NCBI GenBank assembly: GCA_028723425.1
Contig: JAQYEZ010000006.1
Location: 1-64,000 of the forward strand
Origin: Peptoniphilaceae bacterium
GTDB taxonomy: Bacteria > Bacillota > Clostridia > Tissierellales > Peptoniphilaceae
Reading direction: 5' to 3'
DNA: 64,000 bases
Shown: in pieces, positions 53,119 to 62,099 of the stretch
Numbering within the stretch: the stretch's first letter is position 1
Layout: the number at the start of each line of letters is the position of its first letter
Translations under genes and position numbers: made by a program
The notes under the pieces: model-generated
Database searches by the model: none
Told to the model about the DNA's origin: nothing
What the model saw: only the letters and a program-made list of their open reading frames with translations

Positions 53119-53967
53119 ATGGCATATAGAAGAAAAAAGAAAAACAATACAAATGTTGTCATAACATCAATTATTCTTGTTATTGTGATTATTCTTTCTA
53201 GCCATTTACAACAAGTGGTAAAGGCTGGTTCAAATATTACAAATACAATTTTTAAACCACTTAATGAGCTTACATATTCTATTTCTTCAACAATTATGGA
53301 GCAAATAGAAATGACTGTTGGATCAAAGCAAACTCGTAAGGAAGTTGAAAGATTAAAAGCAGAAAATCAAACTTTGTTACAAGATAATGCAAAGTTAAAG
53401 ACAACAATTAATAGAAAAGATTTTTTGAAAGCTGAAAATGATGCTATTAATAATTCCAAAAACTCTTATATAAAGGCAAAAGTAATTAATACAGATGTTA
53501 ATTCAATGCAAGAATCTTTTCATATAAATAAGGGTTTAGATGATGGAATAAAAGTTAATGATGTAATTGTTCAAGCGATTGGAGATAGTGATTATTATAC
53601 AGCGGTAGTTGGTAAAGTTATAGAAGTTAACAAAAACACTTCTAAAATAGAAACTATTAAATCATCTACCAACGATGTAGCCTTTGTAAACTCAAATAGC
53701 GGGGACTATGGGGTAATAGATTATTTTAAAAATAAGGTAATAAATGGTTATATGCTCGATATAGATAGTATAGTAGAACAAGGTGACATTCTTCTTACAA
53801 GTGGACTTGGCGGAGTTTATCCGCAAGGACTTTATATAGGAACAGTTGGAAATATAAGCATGAGCCAAGACTCTTTGAGGAAAAATATTACAGTAAATTC
53901 ACCGGTTGACTTTACTCATTTGTACAGGGTTTTAGTTTTACAAGAAGAAGGGGGAAAAGATGAATAG
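53119..53967 (+). CDS. mreC: Cell-shape protein MreC
   Basis: 282 residues. N-terminal cytoplasmic basic stretch, one membrane helix (about 13-32), a coiled coil near 70-100 (EVERLKAENQTLLQDNAKLK) and the extracytoplasmic double beta-barrel with GLDDGIKVNDVIV, LTSGLGGVYPQGLYIG and DFTHLYRVLVL. It links MreB/MreD to penicillin-binding proteins. It starts 6 bases after mreB and overlaps mreD by 8 bases. Confidence 0.92.
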   Translation: MAYRRKKKNNTNVVITSIILVIVIILSSHLQQVVKAGSNITNTIFKPLNELTYSISSTIMEQIEMTVGSKQTRKEVERLKAENQTLLQDNAKLKTTINRKDFLKAENDAINNSKNSYIKAKVINTDVNSMQESFHINKGLDDGIKVNDVIVQAIGDSDYYTAVVGKVIEVNKNTSKIETIKSSTNDVAFVNSNSGDYGVIDYFKNKVINGYMLDIDSIVEQGDILLTSGLGGVYPQGLYIGTVGNISMSQDSLRKNITVNSPVDFTHLYRVLVLQEEGGKDE

Positions 53968-54451
53968 ATTTAAAACTTTCTTTTTGTTACTAGTAACTTT
54001 CATTTTACAAACTACAATTTTTTCAAAAATTGATATATTTGGTGCAAATATAAATTTGATTTTGCCCTTGCTAATAAGTCTATCTCAAATTTTGGGAGCA
54101 GCTGTAGGGGCAAGGACAGGGCTGACATTTGGACTTTTGGAAGATATTATGTTTTCCAATATTATAGGAGTAAGAGCTCTAGTCTATTATTTACTAGGAC
54201 ATTTTGTCGGATCAAATAGACTTAGATCTGGTAAAGATAAGAATAGTGGTTTGATTTTAACCTTTATTTTTACCTTTATAAGTTTTGCTTTAATATCTAT
54301 TATTAATTTTATTTTTAATAATGATATAAGCGTGATAAAAAATTATTTATTTGCCCCACTTTTTTCAGAGGCTATATTAAACATGGTATTTTATCTTATT
54401 TACTATAAGATTATTAGAAAAATTATGTATATACCAACATATAGAATTTAG
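53960..54451 (+). CDS. mreD: Cell-shape protein MreD
   Basis: 163 residues with five to six membrane helices. Conserved pattern: LQTTIFSKIDIFGANINLILPLLISLS, GLTFGLLEDIMFSNIIGVRALVYYLLG and a C-terminal basic end. It is a membrane partner of MreC and PBP2. It overlaps mreC by 8 bases and precedes the PBP2 gene by 9. Confidence 0.88.
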   Translation: MNRFKTFFLLLVTFILQTTIFSKIDIFGANINLILPLLISLSQILGAAVGARTGLTFGLLEDIMFSNIIGVRALVYYLLGHFVGSNRLRSGKDKNSGLILTFIFTFISFALISIINFIFNNDISVIKNYLFAPLFSEAILNMVFYLIYYKIIRKIMYIPTYRI

Positions 54452-54460
54452 GAATAAGTT

Positions 54461-57400
54461 ATGAAAAAACAAAAAGAACAACGATTAATCTTAATTCAAG
54501 TTATTTTTGGCTTACTATTTATCGTAATTGCTATAAGACTTTTTTCACTTATGGTTAGCAAAGGTGACTATTATAGGGATCTTTCTGATAATAGGAAGGT
54601 CCAAGAAGTGGATGAGCTTGCTAGTAGAGGAAATATTTTGGATAGGAATGGAAATATATTGGCAACAACCATTCCTTCTTTTGCTGTTCAACTTTATAAG
54701 GATCAACTTATGAACTTGAGTCTTGATAAAAGACTAAAAGAATATAATAAGTTGGTTACAATAATGGAAGAGGCAGGAGTTAATTACAAAAATGACTTCA
54801 ATATAAGATTAAATTCCTTTGAATATAAAACTGACAAAGATTACTTTAATGAAAAAAACACACCTGAAGATAAGGTAGTAGACCTTATCATAAAAAACAA
54901 TTTAATACTTGATCTTGTAAAATCTACCAGAGATGATGGTGACTTGCAATATGAAACAATGAAGACTGTACTACTTGCACTCAAAAAAAGAGGAATAGAT
55001 GTGCCAGTTTTAGTATCAAAATCAAATGATGGCAAACTAAAACTAAAATATACAGACAATGCAGAGGAAAAGCTAAAATCTATTGGCTTTACTTTGGAAG
55101 ATGACCCCTTGGATGTTGTTGTAGCACAGATAAATGAAGATAGATCAGTCTTAAAAAATATCTTGGAAAATGCTCATGCAAGAAAGATAGCTTATGATAT
55201 TTTAGGAGAAAATGATCTTAAAGATAATATTATATTAAAGGATTATGCAATAGCTGCAGATGAAGAGCTCTTACAAAAAAAGGCCAATTTGCACAAGGCT
55301 TATCCTAAGATAAATATGAAGACGAGTCCTTCCTATGATTTTTATCAAATAGTAAAAAATTCCTCTATGGAAAAATTACTAAAGACAGCTTCCATAAAAG
55401 ATGACGGCTCCTATATAATACCAGCAGATATTTTAATAGAAGAGCTTGAAAACAAGGGTGTTTATGCAAATTTCACCACAGAAGTTATAACAGAAAATAG
55501 CGAAGATAAGAATATATATTCTGTAGACTTATCTTTTAAAAATCCTCAAGCTGGCGATCCTGTTGAAGAGCTAACTAGAATAGCAGAAGAAAATGGTCTT
55601 ATAAAGGATTTGGTTATATCTAAAGATGTAAAATATTTGGCGCAAAATGCTAACACTCAAAATAATATATATCCATCTATAGATATTTCTGAAGATGATC
55701 CAAAGGATTGGAACTATACATTTAATATAGACAAGAAAAATTTCTACACCTACTATGCAAGTAAAGATAAAGTTAACGATAAGAAAAAAGCTGTAGATAT
55801 ATTAGATAAATCTAAAGATGCTAAAGAGGTTTTAGCTTATCTAAAATTAGTATCAAATATAGAAGAAAAAAATGATTATGTATCTATAGGAATGTTGACA
55901 ATAGACAACCAAATTAACAGGCAAGGAAATTTTGGCTTTAGACCAATAAATTTGGTATATAATTTGGATGATGCCACTGTATTAAAAATCGAAGAGAATA
56001 TAGACAGCAAAAGCGGTATAGAAGTTGCAACTATCCCTATCAGATATTATCCGAATAGAAATTTGGCAAGTCATATTTTAGGTTATATGGGACCTATAGC
56101 AACAGATAATGAGATTAATAAATATATCAAAGATAAGGGTTACTTAAATGATGAAATAATAGGGAAAACTGGTATAGAAGAATCTTATCAAGATAACTTG
56201 AGAGGAAACAATGGTAAATCTATAGTTACAGTTGACTCTTCAGGAAATAGAATAAAAACTTTATCCAGAACTCCTTCTCAACCAGGAGATGATATTTATC
56301 TATCAATAGATTTATCGCTTCAAGCTATGGCAGAAAAAGCTCTAAAAGGAGTAATTGATTCTGTAAGCGAAGGAAAAACCTATGAATCTGTCTATGGCAA
56401 TACAAATCCAGCTAGCCTGGCACCCTATGCAAACTCAGGGGCAGTTGTTGTATCTAATGTAAAAACTGGAGAAGTTTTGGCTATGGCTTCCTATCCAAAC
56501 TATGATCCAAATCTTTTTGCGACAGGAATCTCATCAAGTGACTGGCAGTCTTTACAAGTACCAGATGATGCTGGACCACTTGTTGCAAGGCCCATGCTAA
56601 ATATTGCAAGCCAAATGGCAGTTATGCCTGGATCTACCTTTAAGCTAGTATCATCCCTTGCGGCTTTGGAAAAAGGTCTTGATCCCCAAAGACTTAACAC
56701 AGATTATGGTTTCATTGAAGTAGGTAATAGGCGTTTTAACAACTTGCTTTGGACAGAAGAAGGAAGAACATGGGGTCAAGAAACACTCTATGATGCCATT
56801 AAAAATTCATGTAACTACTATTTCTATACCTTAGCTTTGGGAGAAAATCCAAAAGATGATACATCCTTGGGAGTAAAACTTGAGTTAAGTGATATTAGGT
56901 CAGCTGCCAAACAATTAGGGCTTGATCAAAAAACTGGTATCGAAATAAACATACCAAACGAGTCTATTGGAAATATTCCAAGTGTTGACAAAAAACTTGA
57001 AATTACCAAGGTTATGATGAAAAAATACTTGGATAAGAGCCTAAAAGTTTTCATAAAAGAAGGAACTACAAAATCTAAAAGTCAACTTGAAGAGGATACA
57101 GAAAAGATTGTTAAAATTGCCGATAAAAACTCTGGCATATCAAGAGATGATTTGATTGATATGCTTGATGAAATGGGCTATGATCCAGAAAAAATTCCCC
57201 AAGGAGATAGGGCAGGCTTGGCTGATACTTTAAAGTTTACCTACCTAAATCAAGCTACTTGGGATATTACAGATATGCTAAATATAGTTATAGGTCAAGG
57301 GCAAAACTCTTATACGCCTTTACAGTTAAACAGAGCCATATCTACCATATCTAACGGCGGTTATTTGAACAAGCTCACTTTGATTGATAAGATAACAAAA

Positions 57401-57889
57401 CATGAAACCGAGGAAGTCTTATTTAAAAACCAAATTGAGAGCAAACAAGTACCAATTAAAGATCCAAAATATTTGGAAGATATAAAATATGGAACTTTGC
57501 TGGTAGCACAAAATAACAGTGTACTCAACAAGTTGCCTATAGAAATGGGAATTAAAACAGGAACTGCAGAAGTAGAAGGAAAAAATTCCGATGGAGTAGG
57601 CTATGATCCTTATGCTTGGATGATTGGATTTGCTCCTTATGATAATCCTGAAATTGCTATAAGTATAGTAATGACTCAAGGTAGTACTTCACACAATGTC
57701 GGACCAATTATGAGAGATGTTGTGGCAAAATACTTTGATATTAACAAAGAAACTATAGAGTACAATACAAATATGGCAAATCAAATAAATCAAAATGACC
57801 AAGTAAATCAAAACAATCAAGAAAGAGAACTTAACCAAAACCAAGAAGGAAGACCTACTAATCAAGGTTTTGCTGGCGATGGAGAATAG
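54461..57889 (+). CDS. Penicillin-binding protein 2 with large insertions
   Basis: 1,142 residues, far above the 600-750 of ordinary PBP2 (MrdA). Membrane anchor at about 9-29, dimerisation motif ASRGNILDRNGNILATTIP at about 50-68, then some 450 residues before the conserved RYYPNRNLASHILGYMGP (about 527). The transpeptidase domain is intact: Ser725 in STFK, SCN at 783-785, KTGT at 1032-1035, with a longer than usual stretch between the last two. The C terminus is a Gln/Asn-rich tail. It cross-links peptidoglycan during elongation. It sits in the normal place after mreBCD. Confidence 0.9.
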   Translation: MKKQKEQRLILIQVIFGLLFIVIAIRLFSLMVSKGDYYRDLSDNRKVQEVDELASRGNILDRNGNILATTIPSFAVQLYKDQLMNLSLDKRLKEYNKLVTIMEEAGVNYKNDFNIRLNSFEYKTDKDYFNEKNTPEDKVVDLIIKNNLILDLVKSTRDDGDLQYETMKTVLLALKKRGIDVPVLVSKSNDGKLKLKYTDNAEEKLKSIGFTLEDDPLDVVVAQINEDRSVLKNILENAHARKIAYDILGENDLKDNIILKDYAIAADEELLQKKANLHKAYPKINMKTSPSYDFYQIVKNSSMEKLLKTASIKDDGSYIIPADILIEELENKGVYANFTTEVITENSEDKNIYSVDLSFKNPQAGDPVEELTRIAEENGLIKDLVISKDVKYLAQNANTQNNIYPSIDISEDDPKDWNYTFNIDKKNFYTYYASKDKVNDKKKAVDILDKSKDAKEVLAYLKLVSNIEEKNDYVSIGMLTIDNQINRQGNFGFRPINLVYNLDDATVLKIEENIDSKSGIEVATIPIRYYPNRNLASHILGYMGPIATDNEINKYIKDKGYLNDEIIGKTGIEESYQDNLRGNNGKSIVTVDSSGNRIKTLSRTPSQPGDDIYLSIDLSLQAMAEKALKGVIDSVSEGKTYESVYGNTNPASLAPYANSGAVVVSNVKTGEVLAMASYPNYDPNLFATGISSSDWQSLQVPDDAGPLVARPMLNIASQMAVMPGSTFKLVSSLAALEKGLDPQRLNTDYGFIEVGNRRFNNLLWTEEGRTWGQETLYDAIKNSCNYYFYTLALGENPKDDTSLGVKLELSDIRSAAKQLGLDQKTGIEINIPNESIGNIPSVDKKLEITKVMMKKYLDKSLKVFIKEGTTKSKSQLEEDTEKIVKIADKNSGISRDDLIDMLDEMGYDPEKIPQGDRAGLADTLKFTYLNQATWDITDMLNIVIGQGQNSYTPLQLNRAISTISNGGYLNKLTLIDKITKHETEEVLFKNQIESKQVPIKDPKYLEDIKYGTLLVAQNNSVLNKLPIEMGIKTGTAEVEGKNSDGVGYDPYAWMIGFAPYDNPEIAISIVMTQGSTSHNVGPIMRDVVAKYFDINKETIEYNTNMANQINQNDQVNQNNQERELNQNQEGRPTNQGFAGDGE

Positions 57890-57900
57890 GAAGTGAGCAA

Positions 57901-58527
57901 ATGAACTTATATCTTATTAATGGCGAAGAAAATGAGGAAAAAACTAAATTTGCAGCTCTTTTGGCTGATAAATTATCCCAAGATAAGAAAACATTAATCA
58001 TAGCAACTCAAAGATCTGAGATATTTAATATAGAAGATTACTATAAAAAAGATGGAATGATAACCTATGATATTTGCGACTATTTTTTGGGCTATGTAGA
58101 CATAGATACCATTATAAACAAGGCTTATGATAAATTAGACTTTATCATAAGTCCCCTTGTTAATGGCAAGTACCAAATTGAAAAAAAAGATATAGATAAA
58201 CTTCTCGGAGAACTTTCCTATGACTTTCTAGTATTTGAAGATTTGGATGAAAGCTTCTTAGATCAAAAAATTATTATCGATATAATAAGTGAGGATAATT
58301 TGGAAGATGATTTAAAGGGTGACTATTACTTTATAAATAAGGCTTCAGCAAATTTTGATCAAAGGCTTTATAAAGATTTATTACTTGCAAAAAAAGGAAA
58401 ATATCTTGGTTTTGTAAATGAAAATGGATCTTATAATAATATTTTGGATAATTTGTTAAACGATAGAGCTGAAGAAATCCCAAATATAGGATTTTTTGAA
58501 AAGTTAAAGATGAAATTTAAATCATGA
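57901..58527 (+). CDS. MinD-position protein without a P-loop
   Basis: 208 residues, soluble. It lies exactly where minC/minD usually follow mreBCD-PBP2. It begins LYLINGEENEEKTKFAALLADKL, which lines up with the start of ParA/MinD proteins, but their KGGVGKTT is replaced by NGEENEEKT, so no Walker A exists. Later blocks (LSYDFLVFEDLDES, YYFINKAS) recall the MinD Walker B and switch strands. This is possibly a degenerate MinD-like protein; homology is unproven. It overlaps the next gene by 4 bases. Confidence 0.5.
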   Translation: MNLYLINGEENEEKTKFAALLADKLSQDKKTLIIATQRSEIFNIEDYYKKDGMITYDICDYFLGYVDIDTIINKAYDKLDFIISPLVNGKYQIEKKDIDKLLGELSYDFLVFEDLDESFLDQKIIIDIISEDNLEDDLKGDYYFINKASANFDQRLYKDLLLAKKGKYLGFVNENGSYNNILDNLLNDRAEEIPNIGFFEKLKMKFKS

Positions 58528-59450
58528 AATCATATATATTTGTAGATAAAGAAAACAAAGCCTATGGCAAGATAATAGATGATAAGCTCTTAGAAATGTT
58601 TTTTTATAATGAAGATTTGGGCAATATTTATAGGGCCAAGGTTGTAAATAAAATAGATGCAATAAATGCTTATTTCCTGGAATATGAAACTGGGAAAGAA
58701 GCATTTTTAAAATCAAGCAAAAAATTTTCAATTGGAGACTCTGTCATAGGTGAAATTGTAAGAGAAGCTTCAAATAATAAGCTAGCTTTATTTTCTGTTA
58801 ATTTTAAGCTTGAAACTGATAATTACGAAATCTATAGATTTCCTAGAGCAAAAAAGGCTATCCTAAAAGAAGGAAAAACAAAATCTAAAAAAGAATACAA
58901 GTATCTTAACGATTTGAGGGATAAGCTTGAAAAAGAAGAAAATTTTAAACCAACACCCAAACTCTTGTTTGAAAAAAATAGCAAAGACTTATATATAAAA
59001 AATCAAAAAGACTTAGAAGTAGTAGAAATATCAATTTTCCAAGATTCAATTATTAATGATGCCTTTAAAAACTTAAAAAATAATAAAATCTATTATGGTC
59101 ATGTTTCCTTGATATTTGATGAACTTGAAACTTTGACTGTTATAGATGTAAATAGCTCAAAGGCAAAGGGAAGTCAAAAGCAAAATGATTTTTTTGATAA
59201 AGTTAACAAAAATATCCTAGAGCCTATAGCCTATAACTTAAAACTTAGAAATATAGGAGGTATGGTAATAATTGATTTTTTAAGAACTGAAAACAAAGAA
59301 AGCTTGGAAGAAGACTTTAAAAAACAACTTGATCATTATGGCCTAGTTTACCAGATATATGGTTTTACAAATATGGGACTTTTTGAATTATCCCTAAAAA
59401 GAAAAGGGGAAAGTCTTACAAGGTTATTAAAAGAAAAAAATATCTTATAA
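58524..59450 (+). CDS. Short RNase E/G family protein
   Basis: 308 residues against about 490 for RNase G. An S1-like region (IYRAKVVNKIDAINAYFLEY) is followed by part of the catalytic fold: LTVIDVNSSKAKGS aligns with the metal-binding DVNSG motif and GGMVIIDFLRTEN with the DFIDM motif, in which the second acid is lost. The C-terminal zinc-link (CPxC) and small domain are missing. It may be an RNA-binding or weakly active homologue. It overlaps the upstream gene by 4 bases and ends the envelope operon at a strong terminator. Confidence 0.82.
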   Translation: MKSYIFVDKENKAYGKIIDDKLLEMFFYNEDLGNIYRAKVVNKIDAINAYFLEYETGKEAFLKSSKKFSIGDSVIGEIVREASNNKLALFSVNFKLETDNYEIYRFPRAKKAILKEGKTKSKKEYKYLNDLRDKLEKEENFKPTPKLLFEKNSKDLYIKNQKDLEVVEISIFQDSIINDAFKNLKNNKIYYGHVSLIFDELETLTVIDVNSSKAKGSQKQNDFFDKVNKNILEPIAYNLKLRNIGGMVIIDFLRTENKESLEEDFKKQLDHYGLVYQIYGFTNMGLFELSLKRKGESLTRLLKEKNIL

Positions 59451-59455
59451 AAATG

Positions 59456-59503
59456 TTACTATCAGCTCATAAAATAAGCAGGCGCTGATAGTAATTTTTT
59501 TAT
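59456..59503 (+). terminator. Terminator of the envelope operon
   Basis: Perfect 11-bp stem (TTACTATCAGC, 59456-59466, against 59484-59494), then TTTTTTTAT. Confidence 0.9.
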
Positions 59504-59533
59504 CTTTCTGTAATTTTATTTTTCTAAAACTTT

Positions 59534-60361
59534 TTACTTGGAATATTTTCTCCTATATTCACTAGGAGTTATTTTATATTCCCTTAAAAATAATTTATTG
59601 TAATAGCTTTGTTGGCCGAAACCACATTCTAATGCCATTTCAGATATTTGTTGGTCATTATTTATCAATTTTTCTATACTTACTTCAAGCCTATATAAAT
59701 TTAAAAATTCTATTGGAGAATTATCGGCGTATTTTTTAAAGATATTAGAACATTTACTTCTACTTATATTTGCAACAGATGCTATATCGTCAAGACTTAT
59801 TTTTTCTGAAAAATTTTCATATATAAATGAAGTCATTTTCATAAATAAAACAATATCGGAACTAGACTTTTTATTGGCTATTTTTTTGGTTTTGATATAG
59901 CAGTATATTTCTTTAAACATAAGATGAATATAGGCTATAACAGAAAGTTCATAGCAAAGAGGTTTTTCTTTTTCGAGATAATAAATCTCATCTATAAGTT
60001 TGTTTATTTCCTTATTTAAACTTGTATTTGAATTTACTATGATTTGACTTACATTATCATTATTTAAAATTGGATCAATATATTTGTCATATATTTTTTT
60101 GTTGGCTGTAAAAAAAGATGGATCTATGAAAAGATTTTTAAAAGTACAGCCATTTTCATCGGCACATGAAATTCTATGCAATTGTTTTTTGTTGATAATA
60201 CAAATATTGCCTTTTCTTATAGTAAATTTTTCTGAATTTACCATGCAATTCATATCTCCCTCATCTATTTTAATTACTTCAACATTATCTTGCCAATGAG
60301 TTAAGACATGCCTGTTTTTTATATCATCAAAATTTCCAATTCTTATAAAACTATTTTCCAT
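59534..60361 (-). CDS. AraC-family transcriptional regulator
   Basis: 275 residues. N-terminal cupin-like sensor region (about 20-85, with MVNSEKFTIRKGNICIINKKQLH), then two C-terminal helix-turn-helix motifs: ISLDDIASVANISRSKCSNIFKKY and ISEMALECGFGQQSYYNKLFLREYKITPSEYR. The start at 60361 has AGGAG upstream. It is divergent from the PTPS-like gene with a 125-base gap holding several TATAAT-like boxes. The effector and target are unknown; the divergent gene is a candidate target. Confidence 0.88.
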   Translation of the reverse strand: MENSFIRIGNFDDIKNRHVLTHWQDNVEVIKIDEGDMNCMVNSEKFTIRKGNICIINKKQLHRISCADENGCTFKNLFIDPSFFTANKKIYDKYIDPILNNDNVSQIIVNSNTSLNKEINKLIDEIYYLEKEKPLCYELSVIAYIHLMFKEIYCYIKTKKIANKKSSSDIVLFMKMTSFIYENFSEKISLDDIASVANISRSKCSNIFKKYADNSPIEFLNLYRLEVSIEKLINNDQQISEMALECGFGQQSYYNKLFLREYKITPSEYRRKYSK

Positions 60362-60486
60362 TATTACTCCTAAAAACAAAATTGTATTAAAATAAAAGCA
60401 AATATTGCTATAATTTTTCTCTATTTAATAATATTATAATAACACAAGATGAATTTCTTGTACATAAAATATTTTAGGAGGAGTAT

Positions 60487-61050
60487 ATGAGAAGCTATAC
60501 AACGTTTGATTTACAATATGCACACCGTTTTTTAAACTTTAGAGGTGAAGCCCAATATTTACATGGACATACAGGTAGACTTACTATTGAAGTTGAAGAT
60601 AGCATAAATGAAGGTGTAAATATGGTTTATCCTTGCAATGAAATTAAAAAAGTAGCATGGAATTTATTAAGAAACTTCGACCATGCCTTAATTTTACGTG
60701 AAGATGATCCACTTCTTCCTGCAATTTTGGATGTTTACGAAAAACAAGGAATAAAAGAAGGAACACCAACAAATACTATGAAGGGTCCTGCTTTTAAAAC
60801 AGACTTAGCAACAGCATATCCTGATTGTCGTTTAGTAGTTACAAAAGAAACTTTGACAGTTGAAGGAATGATAAAAATCGTTTATGATCTTTTAAAAGAT
60901 AAGTTAAATATTGTAAAAATAACATTTACAAGTGGTGATAATGCTGCCTATGAAACATATGAAGTAAATACAGAAAAAAATCGTTGCCCAAAATGTGGTG
61001 TTGAATTAGATAAAGATGGCAAATGTCCAAAATGTGGATATAGTAAATAA
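60487..61050 (+). CDS. PTPS/QueD-like protein with C-terminal zinc ribbon
   Basis: 187 residues. The tunnelling-fold family zinc histidines are in QYAHRF and LHGHTG, with RNFDHAL and TVEGM near the expected active-site His and Glu. The catalytic Cys that normally lies four residues before HGH is absent (Ala, with a Glu one residue earlier). So it may not be a standard QueD or PTPS; a PTPS-III-like folate role is possible. A zinc ribbon, CPKCG and CPKCGY, closes the C terminus. GGAGGAG precedes the ATG. No other queuosine genes are nearby. Confidence 0.8.
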   Translation: MRSYTTFDLQYAHRFLNFRGEAQYLHGHTGRLTIEVEDSINEGVNMVYPCNEIKKVAWNLLRNFDHALILREDDPLLPAILDVYEKQGIKEGTPTNTMKGPAFKTDLATAYPDCRLVVTKETLTVEGMIKIVYDLLKDKLNIVKITFTSGDNAAYETYEVNTEKNRCPKCGVELDKDGKCPKCGYSK

Positions 61051-61108
61051 AAATTTGTAAGTATAATTAAAGATAAGCTTCAAACTTTTCTATAAAGTTT
61101 GACTTTGT

Positions 61109-61152
61109 AAATCCTCCTGATAAGTTAATAAAATCAGGGGGATTTTACTTTG
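61109..61152 (+). terminator. Terminator after the PTPS-like gene
   Basis: AAATCCTCCTGAT (61109-61121) pairs with ATCAGGGGGATTT, then TTACTTTGCC. A smaller CAAACTTT/AAAGTTTG hairpin lies just before it at 61081-61101. Confidence 0.8.
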
Positions 61153-61288
61153 CCTAAAAAAGATTTGCGAAAAAATTTTATAGTAAATTCCAAGTCAAGT
61201 CTAAGTAAAAAAGCTAGAAAAATTATGACTTATTTTAGAATGATATGTTAAAAAATATTTATCAAAGCCTAAATTTATGCTACAATAA

Positions 61289-61303
61289 TGATAATTAATA
61301 TCA
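61289..61303 (+). promoter_or_regulatory. Fur-type iron box upstream of the methyltransferase
   Basis: TGATAATTAATATCA, the 7-1-7 iron box TGATAATnATTATCA with one mismatch, 13 bases before the start codon and just after a TACAAT -10 box (61281-61286). A Fur-like repressor bound here would block transcription when iron is plentiful. Confidence 0.7.
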
Positions 61304-61316
61304 TATGGAGGAAATT

Positions 61317-61925
61317 ATGTTTAAGTCTTTCTTTGAAAATGTTATAAAACCAAAAGATAGTTTTGGTGGAAGATTGATGCTAAAAAGTATGAATAAGGGA
61401 CATGAAAAATTGGCAAAATGGGGCAGATCTTATCTTGAAATTAAAAAAGATGATATCATATTAGATTTAGGATGTGGAGGCGGTCGAAATATAGAATATT
61501 TTTTGACTAAAGCTAATAAGGTCTATGGCATAGATTATTCCAAAACTAGTGTGGAAATGGCTAGTTTTTTAAATAAAGAAGCCATAAAAGAAGGAAGATG
61601 TAAGATTATAGAAGCTGATGCAAAAAATATTCCATTCCAAGAAAAGTCTATAGATATTATAAGTGCTTTTGAGACTATATACTTTTGGGATAATATCGAA
61701 GAATGTTTTAAGGAGATATATCGTGTATTAAAAGATGGTGGTATATTTTTAATTTGCAATGAGGGCGCTTTTAAAGAAGAAAAAAATATCAAAAAATGGC
61801 AAGAATTGCTAAATTTTACAGTCTATTCACCAACAGATTTAGAAAAAATGCTAACAAAACTTGGCTTTACATGTCAATATCATTTAGATAGAAAAAAGCA
61901 ATTAGTATTTATAGGAAAAAAGTGA
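61317..61925 (+). CDS. Class I SAM-dependent methyltransferase
   Basis: 202 residues. Rossmann-type fold: motif I ILDLGCGGGRNIEYF at about residues 47-61, acidic motif YGIDYSKTS, motif IADAKNIPF and SAFETIYFWDNI before the final strands. It is UbiE-like in style, a small-molecule methylase; the substrate is unknown. The start at 61317 has GGAGG 5 bases before it. An iron box upstream suggests it belongs with the iron-linked ABC transporter further right, although an AraC gene on the other strand lies between. Confidence 0.87.
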   Translation: MFKSFFENVIKPKDSFGGRLMLKSMNKGHEKLAKWGRSYLEIKKDDIILDLGCGGGRNIEYFLTKANKVYGIDYSKTSVEMASFLNKEAIKEGRCKIIEADAKNIPFQEKSIDIISAFETIYFWDNIEECFKEIYRVLKDGGIFLICNEGAFKEEKNIKKWQELLNFTVYSPTDLEKMLTKLGFTCQYHLDRKKQLVFIGKK

Positions 61926-62099
61926 AATAGTGACAGTGCTTAATTAGTTTGGAGAGTATTATATATTTCTCTTACAGAAAATGGCAGAAATTATTATTTT
62001 ATATGAAGTACCAATAGGGATTTTTTAAAACAGTATAAATGTAAAACTGTAATTTTGTGGGATATAGCTATAAATAAACAAGCTAAAATAAAAGTTTTA

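Noticed and set aside
57780..57880. CRISPR-like or tandem repeat in the Gln/Asn-rich PBP2 tail
   Set aside because: The short AATCAA-type repeats are codon repeats within the coding frame, with no regular spacers.
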